Shown here: positions 50,206 to 58,230 of the stretch, one piece after another
How positions within the stretch are numbered: position 1 is the stretch's first letter
Layout of the letters: each line of letters opens with the position of its first letter
Assembly: GCA_018267615.1 (NCBI GenBank)
Contig: JAFDYD010000038.1
Coordinates: 123,376 to 187,375 of the forward strand
DNA from: Bacteroidota bacterium
Lineage (GTDB): Bacteria; Bacteroidota; Bacteroidia; Chitinophagales; Chitinophagaceae
Direction of reading: 5' to 3'
Length of the DNA stretch: 64,000 nucleotides
The notes under the pieces: generated by a model
The model's database searches: none
The model's input: the letters and a program-made list of their open reading frames with translations, nothing else
What the model was told of the DNA's origin: nothing
Position numbers and translations under genes: made by a program

Positions 50206-50827
50206 GAATAAAACTCTTCCTCGCAATCATCTTTGCTCCCAAACTTTCGAGATGCGCGGTGTACACCTGGCAATCGATCAACGAAACATTTTCCTGCTTT
50301 AATTGACTCACATATTTTATAAATGCGAATTTGCTGGCGTTGCTCACTTTGCTGAACATGCTTTCTCCAAAAAAAACTTTTCCCATCCTGATGCCATATA
50401 AACCTCCGACAAGTTCGCCATTCAACCATGATTCTGCACTATGCGCATAACCCAACTCGTGAAGGCGGACAAAAGCGTTTTTTACCGCATCAGTGATCCA
50501 GGTACTTTCCTGTCCCCTTCGTGAAATGGTTTTGCAGTTATTTATTACGCCTGAAAAATCTTTATTGATCGTAAATTCAAAAACATTTTTCCTGATCACC
50601 TGCTGCATGCTGTTACTGATTTTTAATTCTTCAGGAAAAAGAACAAAGCGTGGATCCGGGCACCACCAGAGAATATGTTCGCGCTCATACCATGGAAAAA
50701 TTCCACTGCGATAAGCGAGTAATAATCTTTCAGTGGAGAGATCGCCACCAACCGCCAATAATCCATCGGGCTCTGCAAGGTGAACGGGAGGAAAAACAAG
50801 ATTTTTATCCAGCGCAAATAATGGCAT
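50180..50827 (-). CDS. aat: Leucyl/phenylalanyl-tRNA-protein transferase
   Basis: The 215-residue cytoplasmic enzyme adds Leu or Phe from tRNA to proteins with N-terminal Lys or Arg, making them ClpS/ClpAP substrates. Family motifs: GGDLSTERLLLAYRSGIFPW (about residues 28-47), WWCPDPRFVLFP, HSAESWLNGELVGGLYGI, FFGESMFS and a C-terminal HLESLGA. Its neighbour upstream on the same strand is clpS (67-nt gap), so both halves of the N-degron pathway form one unit. The last residues LTG and the stop come from the palindrome. Confidence 0.96.
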   Translation of the reverse strand: MPLFALDKNLVFPPVHLAEPDGLLAVGGDLSTERLLLAYRSGIFPWYEREHILWWCPDPRFVLFPEELKISNSMQQVIRKNVFEFTINKDFSGVINNCKTISRRGQESTWITDAVKNAFVRLHELGYAHSAESWLNGELVGGLYGIRMGKVFFGESMFSKVSNASKFAFIKYVSQLKQENVSLIDCQVYTAHLESLGAKMIARKSFIQLLSELTG

Positions 50828-50857
50828 TTATCCGAAATTTTTTTCTACCCTAAATTC

Positions 50858-50865
50858 CAAAAATA
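50858..50865 (-). promoter_or_regulatory. Possible -7 element between clpS and aat
   Basis: On the minus strand TATTTTTG (50865-50858) matches TAnnTTTG, 31 nt upstream of the aat start. No TTTG is present at the proper distance. It could allow separate transcription of aat within the unit. Confidence 0.35.
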
Positions 50866-50894
50866 ATTCGGTAAATGAAAGCGGGAAGTTTGTA

Positions 50895-51206
50895 TCAGAA
50901 TTCAGACAACACTTCGATAGTAGCACCAATACCTCTTTCTGTAATGGCATCGCACATGGGTTTTAATTCTTCGTATGATCCTTGCTTCACTGCATATTTC
51001 CCCTGCGTGTGAATGATCATCGCGCATTGTTCAGCCTGCTCAGGAGAATGGTGACAGATTTCCATCAACGTTTCTATCACCCACTCAAAGGTGTTCACTT
51101 CATCATTCCACACTATAAGACTGTAAGGATGTTCAGCGGCTGTCAGCAGATCCGTCTCCATCTCTGGAAGCTCAACAGTGCGGGGATTATTTAACTGAAC
51201 GGCCAT
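50895..51206 (-). CDS. clpS: ATP-dependent Clp protease adaptor ClpS
   Basis: The 103-residue adaptor delivers N-degron substrates to ClpA/ClpC-ClpP. It has the core YSLIVWNDEVNTFEWVI (about residues 28-44), the Cys/His helix, and MIIHTQGKYAV (about 63-73). Asn34, Asp35 and His66 match the residues that grip the N-terminal amino group in the E. coli protein. The N-terminal tail is short and flexible. It is the first gene of the clpS-aat pair, divergent from the DUF4142 gene, with two palindromes in between. Confidence 0.95.
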   Translation of the reverse strand: MAVQLNNPRTVELPEMETDLLTAAEHPYSLIVWNDEVNTFEWVIETLMEICHHSPEQAEQCAMIIHTQGKYAVKQGSYEELKPMCDAITERGIGATIEVLSEF

Positions 51207-51240
51207 AGCATTTCTTTATGTAAAAATAATCATTTTTTTA

Positions 51241-51338
51241 GAACGCTGAACGCTGAACGCTAAACGCCGAACGCGTAACGCAGGATGCAAGATATTCCAA
51301 AGTTCGCTTGCCCAGTGTTAGGCGTTCAGCGTTTAGCT
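51241..51338. repeat. Inverted repeat, vocabulary C (gaacgctgaacgct words), divergent region
   Basis: Seven near-tandem words (gaacgct, gaacgct, gaacgct, aaacgcc, gaacgcg, taacgca) on the left pair imperfectly with tagctaaacgctgaacgcc, read in reverse, on the right (about 51315-51338). It lies in the clpS/DUF4142 divergent region, so it cannot be a terminator for either. Confidence 0.8.
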
Positions 51339-51419
51339 GCTCTCACTTTTGTTGCCTTATCTCCCCAACTAAATAATCAACTGAAGAATTATTTCCCGGT
51401 AAAATTAAACGCTAAGAAG

Positions 51420-51485
51420 AAAAGAGCGAAGGACCAGAGCGAAGAGCGCATAACCTTCGCTCTTCGCTCTGTTCCTCGCTCTTTT
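51420..51485. repeat. Inverted repeat, vocabulary E (agagcgaagagcg words), divergent region
   Basis: Left aaaagagcgaaggaccagag.. (51420-51448) pairs with ..ctgttcctcgctctttt (51458-51485) over about 28 bp with few mismatches. Words are agagcgaa/ggaccagagcgaagagcg. It lies 53 nt upstream of the DUF4142 start and 82 nt from the C-type repeat; two palindromes of different vocabulary share one gap. Confidence 0.9.
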
Positions 51486-51537
51486 CCACCCGTGGCGCAG
51501 TGTTTGAATATCATACGATGGATCAAAAATTATATTT

Positions 51538-52101
51538 ATGAAAAAAGTATTTTTCGGGTTTACAATGTTGATTTCAGCATACGCGATTCAATCGTGTAGC
51601 GGTGGCAATACCGCGGATAATAAAGATTCCGTAGATAGTGCAAAACAGGAAAACAAAGAAGTAAAAGCTGTACAGAAAGACGCATCCGATTTCGCTGTGA
51701 AAGCAGCGGATGGCGGAATGATGGAAGTAGAAGCTGGTAAACTGGCCCAGGAAAAAGGCGTGAGTAAACGTGTAAAAAATTTTGGTGCGATGATGGTGAA
51801 GGATCATACAGCAGCCAATGATCAATTGAAATCAATCGCTTCTTCATTGAATGTGGCTTTGCCTGATTCACTGGGTAATGATGCGAAAGATGAAATTGCA
51901 AAATTGTCAAAAAAACAAGGGAAAGATTTCGATAAGGCGTATGTAGATATGATGCTGGACGATCACGAAAAAGATGTAACGGAATTCCGAAAAGCCGCAG
52001 ATAATTTATCAGATTCTTCTATCAAAGAGTTTGCAAGAAAAACGCTTCCTGTATTAGAAACACATCTTGATTCTATCAGGGCGATTTCAGGGAAAAAATA
52101 A
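51538..52101 (+). CDS. DUF4142 lipoprotein
   Basis: The 187-residue protein starts MKKVFFGFTMLISAYAIQSC, with the lipobox Cys near residue 20. The DUF4142 ferritin-like helical domain (about 50-185) carries FAVKAADGGMMEVEAGKLA, NFGAMMVKDHTAAND, the acidic-rich DKAYVDMMLDDHEKDV and a final FARKTLPVLETHLDSI. Members are periplasmic four-helix proteins, some stress-induced; a metal or oxidative stress role is possible. It starts a run with a micro-protein and a general-stress-type protein. Confidence 0.88.
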   Translation: MKKVFFGFTMLISAYAIQSCSGGNTADNKDSVDSAKQENKEVKAVQKDASDFAVKAADGGMMEVEAGKLAQEKGVSKRVKNFGAMMVKDHTAANDQLKSIASSLNVALPDSLGNDAKDEIAKLSKKQGKDFDKAYVDMMLDDHEKDVTEFRKAADNLSDSSIKEFARKTLPVLETHLDSIRAISGKK

Positions 52102-52107
52102 AATTGT

Positions 52108-52191
52108 ATGGAAAAGATCAAACAGCATTGGCATGATTGGACGATCATCGCGGGATTTTTCTTGTTATTGTTTTTGCAGTTTAAAAAATAA
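52108..52191 (+). CDS. 27-residue single-helix micro-protein (candidate)
   Basis: ATG at 52108 opens a 27-codon frame closed by TAA at 52189-52191. The product begins MEKIKQHWHDW, has a hydrophobic helix (about residues 11-24) and ends in two Lys. It lies 6 nt after the DUF4142 stop and 3 nt before the start of the stress protein, so it would be translated in the same message. The tight fit and the classic N-charged, membrane, C-basic design support a real gene. No family is recognised. Confidence 0.5.
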   Translation: MEKIKQHWHDWTIIAGFFLLLFLQFKK

Positions 52192-52194
52192 TTT

Positions 52195-52704
52195 ATGGAT
52201 AAGATTGAAAATTTATCAGATCAACCTGCAATTAAAAAATTGCAGGAAATGATAAAAGATATACGCGTATGTATGTTTTTTACGGAGGTTCATACGAAGG
52301 AACAAGGGAGACCGATGTCTGTTGCAGATATTGATGAGGATGGTATAATCCGATTTTTATCTGATAAGAACTCCGAAAAAATTGCAAGTATTAAAAACGA
52401 AGATGAAGTGCATCTGGTCTTTAGTCATCCTGGTAAGGAGATGTATTTGGATCTATACGGAGATGCGTCAGTTTCTGAAGACAAATCCGAAATTGATGCG
52501 TGTTGGACGCCGCTTGCAAAAGCCTGGTTCCCGGAGGGAAAGGATGATCCAAATATTTGTGTGATCAGAATTTATCCGGTGAAGGGAAATTATTGGGACA
52601 CACAACACGGAAAGATGATTGAGTTTCTAAAAATAATTGCTGCCGCTGTTACAGGCAATAAAGAAGGAGACGGTGTAAGTGGAGACATCCTGTTGACGAA
52701 GTAA
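52195..52704 (+). CDS. Pyridoxamine 5'-phosphate oxidase-fold protein (general stress protein 26 type)
   Basis: The 169-residue protein has the split-barrel flavin-binding fold of the GSP26 group: CMFFTEVHTKEQGRPMSVA (about residues 23-41), IRFLSDKNSEKIASI, EVHLVFSHPGKEMYLDLYGDA (about 76-95) and WFPEGKDDPNICVIRIYP. These proteins bind FMN or FAD, and some protect against stress. It is cytoplasmic and probably co-transcribed with the DUF4142 gene and the micro-protein. Confidence 0.9.
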   Translation: MDKIENLSDQPAIKKLQEMIKDIRVCMFFTEVHTKEQGRPMSVADIDEDGIIRFLSDKNSEKIASIKNEDEVHLVFSHPGKEMYLDLYGDASVSEDKSEIDACWTPLAKAWFPEGKDDPNICVIRIYPVKGNYWDTQHGKMIEFLKIIAAAVTGNKEGDGVSGDILLTK

Positions 52705-52785
52705 ATCGATTGCCGCGCCGGGAGATATTTAATATAAGCGTGAGATTCGGGTTAATATCCCGTTAATCACGGTGGTGGTGGGTTT

Positions 52786-52915
52786 GAGTCGATTGGCCGA
52801 TTAATCGATTAGTCGATATGTTGAAGAATCTTTCATGGCATCGAAGCGGGTTTTATTTAAAATCGTTTTCACCATGTTGAGAAATCGATATATCGACTAA
52901 TCGACCAATCGACTC
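52786..52915. repeat. Inverted repeat, vocabulary B (gagtcgattggccgatta)
   Basis: Left gagtcgattggccgattaat.. (52786-52824) pairs with ..tcgactaatcgaccaatcgactc (52876-52915). An AT-rich loop of about 50 nt separates the arms. Both arms share the gtcgattggtcgat word with 12821-12935. Confidence 0.85.
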
Positions 52916-52945
52916 CAACTGTACCGGTACTCTAATTATTGTGTC

Positions 52946-52976
52946 TTTAACCAATCAACTATTCGACATAGATTTG
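52946..52976 (+). promoter_or_regulatory. Promoter of the Kir-type channel gene
   Basis: TAGATTTG at 52969-52976 is a full -7 match. TTTA at 52946-52949 with a 19-nt spacer is a 3-of-4 -33 match. The leader is about 13 nt. Confidence 0.6.
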
Positions 52977-52994
52977 CTGTGAAAAATAAAATCT

Positions 52995-53969
52995 ATGGCA
53001 ATCAATACAAGAGTAAATCCTTGGTTGAAGGTTAATAATGACACCGGTTTTGGAAATAACCCAGCGGATTATGGCGGCCGGTTTGTAAACAGAGATGGCA
53101 GTTTTAACCTGGTGAAAGAAGGCATGCCTTTTTGGGATAAGTTCAGTGTTTATCACACCATGTTAAACCTGCCGCGGTGGAAATTTATAAGCCTGATCAT
53201 TTGTTTTTTTCTATTGATCAACCTGGTATTTGGCAGCATTTATTTTTTTATCGGGGCTGATCAGATGCAGGGCGTACTGGGCAAAACACCTTGGACTTTT
53301 TTCAAGGAGATGTATTTTTTTAGCACCGAAACATTTACAACGGTAGGGTATGGACGCGTAAATCCCGTTGGCGACGGAGCCAATTTCGTTGCGGCTCTTG
53401 AATCAATGACTGGCTTTTTATCATTTGCAATTGCAACCGGTTTGATATATGGAAGATTTGCAAAACCAAAAGCTTATTTAATTTTCAGTGATCACGCTTT
53501 GGTTAGTCCTTACCAGGATATTACAGCGCTCATGTTTAGGTTTGCCTCTTACAAGGACAATCATACATTGACAAATGTTGAAATCAAGATAAATCTTGGT
53601 ATGACCGTTCAGGAAAAAGGCAAACCGACATTTAAATTTTATGACCTGGAATTAGAAAGGAGCAGGGTCGAGAGTTTACCCATGAACTGGACCGTGGTGC
53701 ATCCAATTGACGAGAAAAGCCCCTTGAAAGATTATGCACTCGATGATATGAAAGCAGCGGATATTGAAATATATGTTTTGGTACGCGGCTTTGATGATGT
53801 GTATTCGACAGTCGTTTTGCAAAGGACATCGTATACGCATGAAGAGATTCTTTTCAACAGGAAATTTGTACAGATGTATAGAGAAAGCAAAGATGGGAAA
53901 ACAACCATTCTCGAATTGCAGAAACTAAACGATCATAAAGAAATAAAAATAAAGGTGCCTGCAGAGTAA
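52995..53969 (+). CDS. Inward-rectifier potassium channel, KirBac type
   Basis: The 324-residue protein has a slide helix (about 44-60), two membrane helices (about 63-87 and 128-150) and the potassium filter TVGYG at residues 116-120. The C-terminal half is the Kir immunoglobulin-like cytoplasmic domain (about 160-315), with FRFASYKDNHTLTNVEI and VESLPMNWTVVHPIDEKSPL. A tetrameric potassium channel in the inner membrane, gated by ligands or lipids, is expected. It has its own promoter; the outer-membrane-like protein gene follows after 45 nt. Confidence 0.95.
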   Translation: MAINTRVNPWLKVNNDTGFGNNPADYGGRFVNRDGSFNLVKEGMPFWDKFSVYHTMLNLPRWKFISLIICFFLLINLVFGSIYFFIGADQMQGVLGKTPWTFFKEMYFFSTETFTTVGYGRVNPVGDGANFVAALESMTGFLSFAIATGLIYGRFAKPKAYLIFSDHALVSPYQDITALMFRFASYKDNHTLTNVEIKINLGMTVQEKGKPTFKFYDLELERSRVESLPMNWTVVHPIDEKSPLKDYALDDMKAADIEIYVLVRGFDDVYSTVVLQRTSYTHEEILFNRKFVQMYRESKDGKTTILELQKLNDHKEIKIKVPAE

Positions 53970-54014
53970 CCGCAGCTATGGTGCTTACAAGAAATGAAGT
54001 TGGCGGTATTCATC

Positions 54015-55064
54015 ATGAACAGATATATATTATTAACGATAAGTTTTTTCCTGGTTTATTTTTCTACGTCTGCCCAAACAAAAAAAAATTGGGATCACGA
54101 TAGCACATATTATGTGTCGTATCGCGATATGCTGACTGCACGCGCATATCTTTCACGCAAATACACTTCGCTGAAATTTAAACCGCCTTCAGGCAATTTA
54201 ATTCCGGAGATGAAATATTTACCCAATACTACATTGAACGTTGGTGTTGGCGGCACATACCGTTCGCTTACTGTAAATATCGGTGTGGGCATTAGTAGAT
54301 TCAATCCTGATAATAAAAGGGGCCGGACAAAATATTTAGATCTGCAATCACACTGGTACGCCAGGAAATGGAATATAGATTTGTTGGGGCAATTTTACCG
54401 GGGTTATTATTTGTCGCCAAAAGGACTTGGATCTCCGGATGGTTCGTCATATTATGTTCGTCATGACTTGCGTGTTCAGATCGGAGGAATTGCTGCTTAT
54501 CGTGCATTGAATGGCCGACAGTTCTCTTACCAGGCAGGTTTATTACAGAATGAGTGGCAAAAAAAATCAGCCGGCTCTATCATAGTAGGTGCTGAAGCTT
54601 ATTATGGGTCTATTCATGGCGACAGCACGTTTGTTCCAAAAGATGTTGATCCCGGTTACGCGCAGTTGGGCATTTCAAAAATTCATTTTTTAGAAATTGG
54701 TCCGGGTATCGGCTATGCATATACGCTTATTATTGCGCAACATTTTTTTCTGCTTGGCTCCGCGACTTTAAATGTTGATTTCAACTATACGCTCGAAAAA
54801 ACGATTAACCGCGACGCTGAGAAAATACATATCTCACCCAATTTTATTTTTAGGGCCGGCGCGGGTTATAATACCGACAAATGGGATTTGAGTGTACTCT
54901 GGGTTTCTACATACCTGCATATGCGAGGTGATGCATCCGATTATAGGTATCGCATTTCATCAGGCAATTACCGGCTGATTTATGCTAGAAGATTTCATAT
55001 CAACCACAAAGTGAAAAAAGTATTACAGCCGATCAATGATTTGATTGAACAGAGCCAGCCGTGA
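54015..55064 (+). CDS. DUF4421 family outer-membrane-like protein
   Basis: From ATG at 54015 the protein has 349 residues (an ATG at 53994 would add seven). A signal peptide ends near TSAQ. The rest shows DUF4421 features: SRKYTSLKF, NTTLNVGVGGTYRSLTVNIGVG (in part), a DYLDLQSHWYARKW-like strand pair and alternating aromatic residues through YARRF, as for an outer-membrane barrel. It follows the Kir channel gene on the same strand and may be co-transcribed. Function unknown. Confidence 0.85.
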   Translation: MNRYILLTISFFLVYFSTSAQTKKNWDHDSTYYVSYRDMLTARAYLSRKYTSLKFKPPSGNLIPEMKYLPNTTLNVGVGGTYRSLTVNIGVGISRFNPDNKRGRTKYLDLQSHWYARKWNIDLLGQFYRGYYLSPKGLGSPDGSSYYVRHDLRVQIGGIAAYRALNGRQFSYQAGLLQNEWQKKSAGSIIVGAEAYYGSIHGDSTFVPKDVDPGYAQLGISKIHFLEIGPGIGYAYTLIIAQHFFLLGSATLNVDFNYTLEKTINRDAEKIHISPNFIFRAGAGYNTDKWDLSVLWVSTYLHMRGDASDYRYRISSGNYRLIYARRFHINHKVKKVLQPINDLIEQSQP

Positions 55065-55068
55065 ATAA

Positions 55069-55149
55069 GATTTCCTGATTTTGCTATTTCGGTATTTTGT
55101 GATTTCTCGTAAATCCCAAAATCCCCAAATTCCAAAATCAGAAAATCCC
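55069..55149. repeat. Inverted repeat, vocabulary H (gattttgctattt / aaatccccaaa)
   Basis: Left gatttcctgattttgctatt.. (55069-55105) pairs with aaatcccaaaatccccaaat.. (55111-55149), with several mismatches. The words aaaatccc/aaattcc recall the arm at the window start. It lies between convergent genes, 9 nt before the gcvP stop. Confidence 0.8.
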
Positions 55150-55158
55150 GTTCGCGGT

Positions 55159-58080
55159 TCACGCAATTTCTTCGGCGTAACTGCTTACAGGTTCGCAAGT
55201 ACAGATAAGATGTCTGTCTCCATAAGTATTATTAACGCGACCGATAGAAGGCCAAAATTTATTTTGACTGACATATTCCATTGGAAAACCGGCCGACTGA
55301 CGCGAATAAGAATGATTCCATTCATCGGCACAAATCACCGCCTGGGTATGTGGCGCATTTTTTAAAACGTTATCGGTTTTATCTGCCTTTCCTTCTTCAA
55401 TCGATTTTATTTCCTGGTAAATGCTGATCATTGCACTGCAGAAACGATCGAGTTCAGCTTTGTCTTCGCTTTCGGTTGGTTCAATCATAATTGTTCCCGG
55501 TACCGGAAAGCTGAGTGTGGGCGCATGAAAGCCATAATCCATCAGTCTCTTCGCAACATCTTCCGCCTCTACACCGGCGCTGTTCTTAAACGGACGAAGA
55601 TCCACGATGAATTCGTGCGCACAAGTATTATTCGCGCCGGTATAAAGTATCTTATAATATTTTTCAAGCTTCGCCTTCATATAATTTGCATTCAATATCG
55701 CATAACGGGTAGCGTTAGTAATGCCTTCGGATCCTAACATCTTTATGTATGCGTAGCTGATAAGCAATATACTTGCTGATCCAAAAGGTGCGGCACTTAC
55801 TGCACCGTGAGACGTGAAACGGGAACCTTCGCCATTTGAATTTGATAAATTACGCTTCCCGATTGAAATATGCCCGGGCAAATAAGGTGCGAGTTTTTCA
55901 TTCACACAAATTGGTCCCATGCCCGGACCGCCGCCACCATGCGGAATGGCAAATGTTTTATGCAGGTTGAGGTGACAAACATCTGCTCCGATAAAACCGG
56001 GGCTCGTCAATCCGACTTGCGCATTCATATTCGCTCCATCCATATAGACGAGTCCGCCATTGTCATGAATAGCAGTGCATATTTCTTTAATACTTTCTTC
56101 AAACACGCCATGCGTTGATGGATAGGTCACCATTAATCCGGCGAGTGAATCTTTATATTGTTCTGCTTTTGCTTTCAGATCATCAACGTCAATATGTCCA
56201 TCATCATCACTCTTTACAACCACCACTTTCATTCCTGCCATTACAGCGCTGGCGGGGTTTGTACCGTGTGCAGAAATTGGAATGAGCATCACATCGCGAT
56301 GCGCTTGTTTTTTTGCAGCGTGATATGCATGAATGGTTAAGAGTCCCGCATATTCACCTTGCGCGCCGCTATTCGGTTGCAATGAAGTTGCAGCAAAGCC
56401 AGTTATTTTGCTGAGCCATTCTTCAAGCTCCACGATAATTTGTCTATAACCTTCCCATTGCGATGGCGGCGCGAACGGATGTAATTTGCTAAATGCCGGC
56501 CAGCTCACCGGTATCAACTCGGAAGCTGCATTTAATTTCATAGTGCAAGAGCCCAATGAAATCATCGATGTATTCAATGAAAGATCTTTATTTTCCAGGC
56601 TCTTTAGATACCGCATCATTTCAGACTCGCTGTGATGCGTGTTGAAAACAGGGTGTGTCAGAAAAGCCGAACTGCGTGTAAGGGTCGCCGGTATATTGTT
56701 AGTATGCTCGTCTTCATCCAAAGTAATGGACACCTGGTCAACTCCTTCCGCTTCCGCAAACACAGAAACAATATCAGCGATATCACGGAAAGAAGTGGTT
56801 TCATCCAACGCAATTCCAACATGGTGATCATCGAAATAATAGAAATTGATTTGACGAACTTCGGCAACTTGTTTTAGCTTTTTCGTATCGCTTACTTTAA
56901 TCTTCAGCGTGTCGAAAAAATATTCGTTCTCATTTGAATATCCCAATCCTTCCAATTCGTAAGAAAGTGTTTGCGCAAGTATCGCGACTCTTTTCGCAAT
57001 ATCTTTCAATCTTTCGGGACCGTGATACACTGCATACATGGCGCTCATATTTGCAAGCAATGCCTGCGCTGTGCAAATATTCGAAGTAGCTTTTTCTCGT
57101 TTAATATGTTGCTCTCTTGTCTGCAACGCCATGCGCAAAGCGCGATTATTTTGTGCATCGATGCTCACACCAATTATTCTTCCGGGTATTGCACGTTTGA
57201 ATTCATCTTTTGCTGTGAAGAAAGCAGCATGCGGTCCACCAAAACCGATCGGCACACCGAAGCGTTGTGCATTGCCCACCGCAGCGTCTGCATCGAGTTC
57301 TCCGGGTGGAGTAAGTAGTGTTAGCGCCAGGAGATCCGTTGCCATCACCACGTAACCGCCAACCGCATGCACTTGGTTAATAAAAGCGCGGTAGTCGCTG
57401 ATATTGCCATTGCTATTTGGATATTGAACGATTGCACCAAAATAACTTGCATCAAGTTTTGCCTTTGCATAATCACCAAAAACCAATTCAATTCCCACCG
57501 GTGTGGCTCTTGTTACGAGCACATCTTTTGTTTGAGGAAAGATCGCATCATCTACAAAAAATTTCGGAACTGCAATATGTTCATGATCCTTATTTTTTTG
57601 ATTGAAGAACATCGTCATCGCCTCTGCTGCTGCAGTGCCTTCATCCAATAAAGATGCGTTGGCAAGTGGGAGTGCCGTAAGATCACTAACTACTGTTTGA
57701 AAATTCAACAGACTTTCCAATCTGCCTTGTGATATCTCGGCCTGGTAAGGCGTGTATTGTGTGTACCAACCTGGATTTTCAAACACATTGCGAAGGATGA
57801 CGCTCGGAGTAATCGTATCATAATATCCTTGTCCGATATAAGATTTGAAAATTTTATTTTTCGCAGCTACCTGTTGCAATTCGGTTAGGTATTCATATTC
57901 ACTGACCGGAGCCGTCACCTGGAGAGGTTGCCTGTTACGAATGGTTAGTGGAATTGTTCTGTCGATCAGTTCATCCAAAGAACGAACGCCGATGGCTTTC
58001 AGCATCTGCTTTGTTTCCTGTTCGTTCGGGCCTATATGACGGGTAGCAAATTCATTCGACTGTTTCTCAAATAAGTTCAT
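55159..58080 (-). CDS. gcvP: Glycine dehydrogenase (aminomethyl-transferring), P protein of glycine cleavage
   Basis: The 973-residue enzyme decarboxylates glycine and passes the aminomethyl group to lipoyl-GcvH. It is the full-length fused form. N half: ATRHIGPNEQETKQML (about residues 12-27) and SYIGQGYYDT. C half: MISLGSCTMKLNA, HGTNPASAVMAG, and the PLP lysine in NLHKTFAIPHGGGGPGMG (Lys about 708). gcvH and gcvT are not nearby. Odd point: between GKRNLSNSNGEG and AVSAAPFGSAS the stretch SRFTSHG is encoded by a word matching the D palindromes (55805-55827). Monocistronic. Confidence 0.97.
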   Translation of the reverse strand: MNLFEKQSNEFATRHIGPNEQETKQMLKAIGVRSLDELIDRTIPLTIRNRQPLQVTAPVSEYEYLTELQQVAAKNKIFKSYIGQGYYDTITPSVILRNVFENPGWYTQYTPYQAEISQGRLESLLNFQTVVSDLTALPLANASLLDEGTAAAEAMTMFFNQKNKDHEHIAVPKFFVDDAIFPQTKDVLVTRATPVGIELVFGDYAKAKLDASYFGAIVQYPNSNGNISDYRAFINQVHAVGGYVVMATDLLALTLLTPPGELDADAAVGNAQRFGVPIGFGGPHAAFFTAKDEFKRAIPGRIIGVSIDAQNNRALRMALQTREQHIKREKATSNICTAQALLANMSAMYAVYHGPERLKDIAKRVAILAQTLSYELEGLGYSNENEYFFDTLKIKVSDTKKLKQVAEVRQINFYYFDDHHVGIALDETTSFRDIADIVSVFAEAEGVDQVSITLDEDEHTNNIPATLTRSSAFLTHPVFNTHHSESEMMRYLKSLENKDLSLNTSMISLGSCTMKLNAASELIPVSWPAFSKLHPFAPPSQWEGYRQIIVELEEWLSKITGFAATSLQPNSGAQGEYAGLLTIHAYHAAKKQAHRDVMLIPISAHGTNPASAVMAGMKVVVVKSDDDGHIDVDDLKAKAEQYKDSLAGLMVTYPSTHGVFEESIKEICTAIHDNGGLVYMDGANMNAQVGLTSPGFIGADVCHLNLHKTFAIPHGGGGPGMGPICVNEKLAPYLPGHISIGKRNLSNSNGEGSRFTSHGAVSAAPFGSASILLISYAYIKMLGSEGITNATRYAILNANYMKAKLEKYYKILYTGANNTCAHEFIVDLRPFKNSAGVEAEDVAKRLMDYGFHAPTLSFPVPGTIMIEPTESEDKAELDRFCSAMISIYQEIKSIEEGKADKTDNVLKNAPHTQAVICADEWNHSYSRQSAGFPMEYVSQNKFWPSIGRVNNTYGDRHLICTCEPVSSYAEEIA
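55805..55827. repeat. D-vocabulary word inside gcvP
   Basis: ccgtgagacgtgaaacggga and three more bases match 7735-7757 at 21 of 23 positions, and cgtgagacgtgaaacg matches 22532-22547 exactly. It reads in frame as part of gcvP (SRFTSHG on the minus strand). No second arm is visible next to it. Confidence 0.7.
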
Positions 58081-58117
58081 AATAATACAGATGTAGATAA
58101 TCTAGTAAAAAGATGCG

Positions 58118-58125
58118 CAAAGTTA
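58118..58125 (-). promoter_or_regulatory. Promoter -7 element of gcvP
   Basis: On the minus strand TAACTTTG (58125-58118) matches TAnnTTTG, 37 nt before the start codon. The -33 part is not evident. No glycine riboswitch fits in the short leader. Confidence 0.5.
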
Positions 58126-58230
58126 AGATGAAAGAGGCAAAAAAACAGGGCGTTCAGGGGAATGGTAATCGTCTGTGGATATCCGTTGGAAGTGAATGTG
58201 GGAGTGGGTTTTACGGTGAAGGTTGAGTGG

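Larger units (their letters stand above)
52705..52994. other. 290-nt gap: weak hairpin, palindrome and Kir-channel promoter
   Basis: A hairpin of modest quality (gtgagattcggg with cccgttaatcac, about 52740-52770) may end the PNPOx unit but has no T run. The B-type palindrome occupies 52786-52915, and the Kir promoter 52946-52976. There is no further open frame. Confidence 0.5.

Noticed and set aside
58081..58140. Glycine riboswitch upstream of gcvP
   Set aside because: The leader after the -7 element is only about 30 nt, too short for the aptamer, and no aptamer core is visible.
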